From positions 95,649 to 159,648 of the forward strand of contig NZ_JACYUD010000010.1 of the NCBI RefSeq assembly GCF_014841565.1: a stretch of DNA of 64,000 nucleotides, written 5' to 3'. The translations under genes and the position numbers were made by a program. This document shows positions 59,303-64,000 of this stretch, piece by piece. Numbering within the stretch: position 1 is the stretch's first letter; the number at the start of each line of letters is the position of its first letter. This DNA is from Rhizobium sp. CFBP 8762. Its GTDB lineage: Bacteria; Pseudomonadota; Alphaproteobacteria; Rhizobiales; Rhizobiaceae. Under the pieces are notes generated by a model, which was not told where the DNA came from, did no database searches, and was given only the letters and a program-made list of their open reading frames with translations.

Positions 59303-59887
59303 CTACTTCGGGGCGCGTTTGGCAAGAATCCGTTGCAGCGTGCGACGGTGCATATTCAAACGCCGCGCGGTCTCTGATACGTTGCGCTCGCACAGTTCAT
59401 ACACCCGCTGAATATGCTCCCACCGCACACGGTCGGCGGACATGGGATTTTCAGGCAGTTCGGCGCGTTCGCCGGAACGCTGCACCAAGGCTGCAAACAC
59501 ATCGTCGGCATCGGCGGGCTTTGCCAGATAATCGACCGCGCCCAATTTGACCGCGTTAACGGCGGTTGCGATATTTCCGTAGCCGGTGAGCATGATGATG
59601 CGCGTATCGCTTCGGCGGCTTCGAATCGCCTCGATCACATCCAGACCACTGCCATCACCCAGGCGCAAATCCACCACGGCGTATTTGGGCGGATTGGTCT
59701 TTGCCTTGGCAATGCCTTCGGCGGCCGATTCCGCTATTTCGACCGTGAAGCCACGCGTTTCCATCGCGCGGGCAAGCCGTTTCACGAATGGCGCATCATC
59801 ATCAACAATCAACAGCGAACTATCCGGTCCAATGTCATCAGGATCGGATGAATTGTCGTCAAGTACCGCTGAGGTTGGATCGGTCAT
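59303..59887 (-). CDS. actR: ActR (RegA-type) redox response regulator
   Basis: 194-residue response regulator. Asp73 lies in VVDLRLGDGSG, and LTGYGNIATAVNAVKLGA and YLAKPAD complete the receiver. A Pro-containing linker leads to a Fis-type helix-turn-helix NVSETARRLNMHRRTLQRIL near 169-188, nearly invariant in RegA/ActR. It controls redox, acid and nitrogen/carbon functions in rhizobia. It lies 67 bp after actS. Confidence 0.95.
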   Translation of the reverse strand: MTDPTSAVLDDNSSDPDDIGPDSSLLIVDDDAPFVKRLARAMETRGFTVEIAESAAEGIAKAKTNPPKYAVVDLRLGDGSGLDVIEAIRSRRSDTRIIMLTGYGNIATAVNAVKLGAVDYLAKPADADDVFAALVQRSGERAELPENPMSADRVRWEHIQRVYELCERNVSETARRLNMHRRTLQRILAKRAPK

Positions 59888-59954
59888 GTTTTAACCCTGC
59901 GCCGTTTCATTCTATTTAGGACTTGCTTATCACCGTTCAACCGGCGGAGACATG

Positions 59955-61265
59955 TCATTTTGCGAGTTTCGTATCCATCATGGCGCGGGGCCACTGCACC
60001 TGCACCCGTGCGCCCGGGCTATCCGGACCGCCATTCTCGAACGTCAGCTGCGCACCGGAGCGCTCCAAAAGTGTCTTGGCAATGAACAGGCCAAGACCAA
60101 GGCCGCCAGCGCTGTCGTCCTTCTGGCGTCTTGTCACATAGGGATCGCCGATTCTCATCAGAATCTCCGGTGCATAGCCTTCCCCGTCATCGGCAATGGT
60201 AATTGCCACCTTTTGAGGTGTGTGTTCAACCGTCACGGTAACTTTGGTTCTGGCGTAATCAACGGCGTTTTCGAGGAGATTACCGAGGCCATAGAGGATC
60301 GCGGGATTGCGGTTTCCAACGGGCTCTGCACTGCGCTCGCTCAATTCCACCATTTCGATTTCAATGCCGAACTCGCGGTGAGGCGCCACAACCTCTTCCA
60401 TTAACGAGGACAAAGGCAGATGGCGCATATGATCTTCGTTCTCAGAGGACAGCGTTGTCAGTCGTCTCAGAATGTCGCGGCAACGTTCACTCTGGCTGCG
60501 CAGCAGGTGCACGTCTTCACCAAAGCGCGGATCGTTGCCAAGTTCCCGCTCCATTTCCTTTGCCACGACACTGATTGTGGCAAGGGGCGTGCCCAGCTCA
60601 TGGGCCGCTGCTGCGGCCAACCCATCAAGCTGCGACAGGTGATTTTCCCGCTGCAACACCAGCTCCGTTGCTGTCAGCGCGTCGGACAATTCGCTGGCTT
60701 CCCGCGAAACCCTGAAAGCGTAAAAGGCTGCAAATCCCGTGGTGCATATAATGGCGAACCAGAGACCTGACATCAGAACAGGAGGCACCAGCAGTATGGT
60801 GCCGGAATACCAGGGCAGGGGGAAGGGTGTAAATGCCAGCGCGGTTATGCAAAGCACGGCCAGCACGGCCATGGCCAGGCTATGCCGAATGGGTTGCGAC
60901 GACGATGAAATAATCACCGGCACGGACACAAGCGGGGCAAACGGATTGGCCAACCCGCCTGTTATGAACAGTAGTCCCGTGATTTGCGCCAGATCCGTCG
61001 CCAGCAGGATAAAAGCGGAGCGCGGCGTCAGCCGGTGCGATGGCGGGTAGCGCAGCGCCATATAGGTATTGATGGCCGCAAGCACTGCAATCAAGAGAGC
61101 GCAAGCCAGCAAGGGCACAGGAAAGCGCAGAACGAAAGCCACAATCAGCACAGCCAAAGACTGGCCTGCCACGGCAAGCCAGCGCAAACGCACCAGCGTT
61201 TGCAACCGGAGCCGATGGCTCAGGGTCGTACCTTCCTCGTCATATCTGCTCTGTATCAGCGCCAT
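59955..61265 (-). CDS. actS: ActS (RegB-type) redox sensor histidine kinase
   Basis: 436-residue membrane kinase with about six hydrophobic segments in the first 185 residues. The quinone-sensing heptapeptide GGLANPF is at 103-109. His222 is in AAHELGTPLATIS, and the redox-active Cys262 follows in SERCRDIL. The HATPase domain has LENAVDYA and DDGEGYAPE, with GGLGLGLFIAK. It begins 15 bp after the hrpB stop, so the order of transcription is hrpB-actS-actR. Confidence 0.95.
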   Translation of the reverse strand: MALIQSRYDEEGTTLSHRLRLQTLVRLRWLAVAGQSLAVLIVAFVLRFPVPLLACALLIAVLAAINTYMALRYPPSHRLTPRSAFILLATDLAQITGLLFITGGLANPFAPLVSVPVIISSSSQPIRHSLAMAVLAVLCITALAFTPFPLPWYSGTILLVPPVLMSGLWFAIICTTGFAAFYAFRVSREASELSDALTATELVLQRENHLSQLDGLAAAAAHELGTPLATISVVAKEMERELGNDPRFGEDVHLLRSQSERCRDILRRLTTLSSENEDHMRHLPLSSLMEEVVAPHREFGIEIEMVELSERSAEPVGNRNPAILYGLGNLLENAVDYARTKVTVTVEHTPQKVAITIADDGEGYAPEILMRIGDPYVTRRQKDDSAGGLGLGLFIAKTLLERSGAQLTFENGGPDSPGARVQVQWPRAMMDTKLAK

Positions 61266-61280
61266 GTTCCCATCCAGTCT

Positions 61281-63767
61281 CTACGTTCCACGCGGCTTTA
61301 CACGAGTTGTTGGCAGGGCTGTCGCCGGATCTTCCGGCCATGGGTGGCGGGGGTAGCGCCCTCTCATGTCCGCACGCACGTCCTTCCAGGACCCCGTCCA
61401 AAAGCCCGGCAGATTTCGGGTCGTCTGTATCAACCTATGGGCGGGCGACAGCAATTCCAGCAACAGCGGTCTTCGATCTGCTCCGATAACGGGATGAACA
61501 GTCAACCCGAACAACTCTTGTACGCGAATGGAGAGTACCGGTTCATCGCCATCATACCGAATGGGATGGCGCTGTCCCGTAGGCGCTTGAAAATGCGTCG
61601 GCGCAAGTCTCGTCAACTCATGGCGCAGCTCAGGACGCACCAGACACAACAATCCCTCCGATAGGCCGGATGCACTGATATCGCTGATACCGCTTGCCTG
61701 CGTTTGAAACGGTGTAAACCACACATCCAAAGTGTTTAGCAGTGCTTCCTCCCGCATATCGGGCCACCCATCACCACCTGTGCCATGCAGAAAGCCGATA
61801 CGATCCCGCAACTGCGCGGCGTCCTTGGAAAAAGGCAGCACGCTCAATCCCAGATCACGCACCCCCTCCGCCAATGCCTGTGCGACGGCAGGGCCTTGGC
61901 GGACGGGTAGGGGCGTTTCTTCAAAGACGAGTGCACCCAGCCGCGTCACCCGTCTGGCGCGCACCTGCCGGCTCTGCCTGTCAAACACTACGTGGTCTTC
62001 GCGGACGATCGCGTCGGGCATTGTCTCATCGATATCTGCTCGACTGATCTCTGCTGCCGCCAGAATCCGTGCCTTTCCCGCCCTCCCGGTCACGTCGGCA
62101 ATTACCAGCAGGGCGGAGGCAGCCAGTCTTTCCGTCTCATCCATTTCCGCCCCACGACCATTGGCCATGACAAAACGCCCCCGTCCGCCTCGTTGAAGCG
62201 CAATGCGGTCCGGATAGGCGCGCATCAACAACGCACCGGGCTGGGCACCGGGCTGGATTGCCTCGCGCGATTGCGCTGCCGGCGTAATCGTCTTGGCCAT
62301 CCGGCGGGCAAGCTGGCGGGCGGCGTCTGACCGCTCACCCTTTTCGGTGCGAAAGCGGCGCAAGCGGCTTTCAAGGTCCACATCGGTGCCGCCAAGGCCC
62401 TGCTCGCTTAGGAGAACGGCCAGCATGCACGCATCCATCGCGTACCCGTCTTCAGCTGCAGAGACACACATAGCGGCCAGACGCGGAGGCAGCGCCAGCG
62501 CACGAATGTCCTCGCCGCGCTGGGTCAGCCGGCCATTGTCGTCAATCGCATCCAGTAGCTTCAGCAGCGCCTTGGCTTCCAGCACCGCCGGGGCAGGCGG
62601 TTGGTCGATAAACGGCAGCCGGGCTGGATCGTCCACGCCCCAGTGAGCAAGATCCAGTATCAAACCGGAGAGATCACTCTCCATGATTTGCGGCGGTGTG
62701 AATGCTGGTAAAGCCGAGTTTTGTCCCTCATGCCACAGTCTAATGGCGATGCCCGGTTCCGTACGCCCTGCACGTCCGGCTCGCTGGTCTGCAGAGGCGC
62801 GTGAAACCCGCACTGTTTCCAGACGTGTCATTCCGGTTGATGGCTCAAACACGGGGAGGCGCTGAAGACCGCTATCGATGACGATTCGAACGCCGTCGAT
62901 GGTTATGGATGTCTCGGCAATGGAGGTCGCCAGCACGATTTTGCGTGTGCTGTCGCGTGTAGGCTTGATTGCCGTATCCTGCTCCCGTTGAGACAGGTTG
63001 CCATAAAGCGGTGCTATCACCGTATCCCCGGCAATCCTGCCTTCCAAACGCTCTGCGGTCCGACGAATTTCAGCCTGTCCCGGCAAGAACGCTAGAATGG
63101 AACCCGGATGTTCGCGATGTGCTTCCAGAATAGAGTGTGCCATCGTGTCTTCAATCCGCTCTCCAACAGGGCGCTCTTTATAGCGAATGTCTACGGGATA
63201 GCTGCGTCCAAGACTTTCGATCACCGGTGCGGAAGGGATCAACCCCGATACCTTGCCGACATCCAACGTTGCCGACATGACGACAATGCGGAGATCCTCG
63301 CGCAAGCCGGCTTGCACATCCAAAGCCAGAGCAAGCCCCGTATCGCCATCCAGCGAACGCTCATGGAATTCATCAAAGAGGACGACCGCAATACCGCTCA
63401 GTTCCGGATCATCCAAGACCATCCGCGCAAACACACCCTCGGTGACGACTTCTATTCGCGTACGAGACGTGATCTTGCTGTCCAGCCGCATCCGGTAGCC
63501 AACTGTGCCGCCGACGTCTTCATCCAAAAGGCTCGCCATACGGCTTGCGGCAGCCCGGGCAGCCAGCCGGCGAGGCTCGAGGAGAATGATCCGGCCGTCG
63601 CCGCGCCAAGATGCATCCAGAAGATAGAGCGGTATCAGCGTTGTCTTACCCGCACCCGGAGGAGCACAAACAATAACGGCGCGTCCGTTAATAAGAGCAT
63701 CGTCAATATCCGGTAGAACATGAGATACAGGAAGAACAGGTAGCTGTGTACGGATCGATTCGGTCAT
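61281..63767 (-). CDS. hrpB: HrpB, DExH-box ATP-dependent helicase
   Basis: 828-residue DEAH/RHA family helicase of unknown RNA target. Walker A CAPPGAGKTT at 34-43, LFDEFHERS (DEFH in motif II), MSATLD (III) and DQRAGRAGR (VI) are intact, and the C-terminal HrpB domain ends in PWPEDP-like sequence. Start at 63767 (MTESIRTQLPVLPV) is preferred over 63782 and 63803. It is upstream of actS and likely co-transcribed, an order conserved in rhizobia. Confidence 0.93.
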   Translation of the reverse strand: MTESIRTQLPVLPVSHVLPDIDDALINGRAVIVCAPPGAGKTTLIPLYLLDASWRGDGRIILLEPRRLAARAAASRMASLLDEDVGGTVGYRMRLDSKITSRTRIEVVTEGVFARMVLDDPELSGIAVVLFDEFHERSLDGDTGLALALDVQAGLREDLRIVVMSATLDVGKVSGLIPSAPVIESLGRSYPVDIRYKERPVGERIEDTMAHSILEAHREHPGSILAFLPGQAEIRRTAERLEGRIAGDTVIAPLYGNLSQREQDTAIKPTRDSTRKIVLATSIAETSITIDGVRIVIDSGLQRLPVFEPSTGMTRLETVRVSRASADQRAGRAGRTEPGIAIRLWHEGQNSALPAFTPPQIMESDLSGLILDLAHWGVDDPARLPFIDQPPAPAVLEAKALLKLLDAIDDNGRLTQRGEDIRALALPPRLAAMCVSAAEDGYAMDACMLAVLLSEQGLGGTDVDLESRLRRFRTEKGERSDAARQLARRMAKTITPAAQSREAIQPGAQPGALLMRAYPDRIALQRGGRGRFVMANGRGAEMDETERLAASALLVIADVTGRAGKARILAAAEISRADIDETMPDAIVREDHVVFDRQSRQVRARRVTRLGALVFEETPLPVRQGPAVAQALAEGVRDLGLSVLPFSKDAAQLRDRIGFLHGTGGDGWPDMREEALLNTLDVWFTPFQTQASGISDISASGLSEGLLCLVRPELRHELTRLAPTHFQAPTGQRHPIRYDGDEPVLSIRVQELFGLTVHPVIGADRRPLLLELLSPAHRLIQTTRNLPGFWTGSWKDVRADMRGRYPRHPWPEDPATALPTTRVKPRGT

Positions 63768-63982
63768 ATCTATGCGTACCATAGAGAGGGTTATCGTCTG
63801 CAACTCTTCGAAATGACGCAGCAGCCTGTTGCTCCCAGCTTTGCGGAGGTGTTGTTAGGAGCCTAAGCCGACGCATAGGCGCCTTAACCCGGAACATTCG
63901 CAAAGACTAATGATAGAATCGCAATTTTTATATTTAACTTCAACCACTTGCACGATTTTCATAAAAACGTTGCAATATGTGT

Positions 63983-63988
63983 TTGACA
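63983..63988 (+). promoter_or_regulatory. Possible promoter -35 element at the right edge
   Basis: TTGACA within an AT-rich tract; the matching -10 would lie beyond the window. The 197 bp from 63804 to the right edge hold no gene I can support. Confidence 0.3.
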
Positions 63989-64000
63989 TTTTTTGGGGTG

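Noticed and set aside
63703..63903. Small minus-strand frame upstream of hrpB
   Set aside because: It overlaps the hrpB start, has unlikely composition and no supporting motif.

Overview
The window is the origin-proximal core of an alphaproteobacterial chromosome, most likely a member of the Hyphomicrobiales (Rhizobiales) close to Rhizobiaceae. The evidence is the gene order mnmG-mnmE-rho-hemJ-hemE | kinase/pyrophosphorylase-maf-aroE-coaE-dnaQ-secB-fxsA, the ChvG/ChvI, ActS/ActR and DivL regulators, a kinase-domain-only HPr kinase, a TsaE-AmgK fusion, MmcB and a DUF1402 protein. I see no rRNA, tRNA, CRISPR array, prophage or insertion sequence. The species cannot be named from sequence reading alone.

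Layout. 1-4960 runs leftward: mnmG (cut by the window edge), mnmE, rho, hemJ, hemE. 4961-5351 is the best candidate for the chromosomal replication origin: it lies next to hemE, has three DnaA boxes, clustered GANTC sites and AT-rich stretches, and transcription diverges around it. 5352-8991 runs rightward: regulatory kinase, maf, aroE, coaE, dnaQ, with overlapping ends. 9043-10160 holds secB and fxsA on the minus strand. 10293-22569 runs rightward: Tim44-like protein, mltA, Smr protein, XRE regulator, gyrB, a RbsD/FucU protein, DUF2852, a YgjP-like metalloprotease, trpFBA, accD and folC. 22570-25217 (minus) is a probably accessory set: clpP paralogue, SRPBCC, ArsR, VOC and a DapA-like aldolase.

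25379-37350 (minus) is one long unit transcribed divL -> tsaE/amgK -> murU -> addB -> addA -> trxA, joining cell-cycle control, tRNA modification and cell-wall recycling, and double-strand-break repair. 37785-43108 (minus) is chvI -> chvG -> hprK -> EIIA -> HPr -> ahcY, a regulatory phosphotransfer and envelope-stress locus. Divergent from it is pckA, followed by arfB and alkB. 46189-50874 (minus) is hisB-DUF2628-hisH-hisA-hisF-hisE-coaA. 51076-57749 (plus) is hslVU, a DUF1402 protein, a cytochrome P450 and malate synthase G. The right end has an L,D-transpeptidase, mmcB, and hrpB-actS-actR.

Around these genes I found four parS-like sites (about -4.6, +1.7, +40 and +51 kb from the proposed origin; one covers the maf stop codon and the aroE start), a 22-bp palindrome before ahcY, repeated TTTAAATCG motifs before pckA, a 17-bp-period repeat before hslV, a family of three RIME-like hairpins and eight intrinsic terminators. 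Nothing looks like an entirely new system. The most interesting points are the origin/parS architecture, the tyrosine-for-histidine kinase, the tsaE-amgK-murU arrangement and the unassigned operators.
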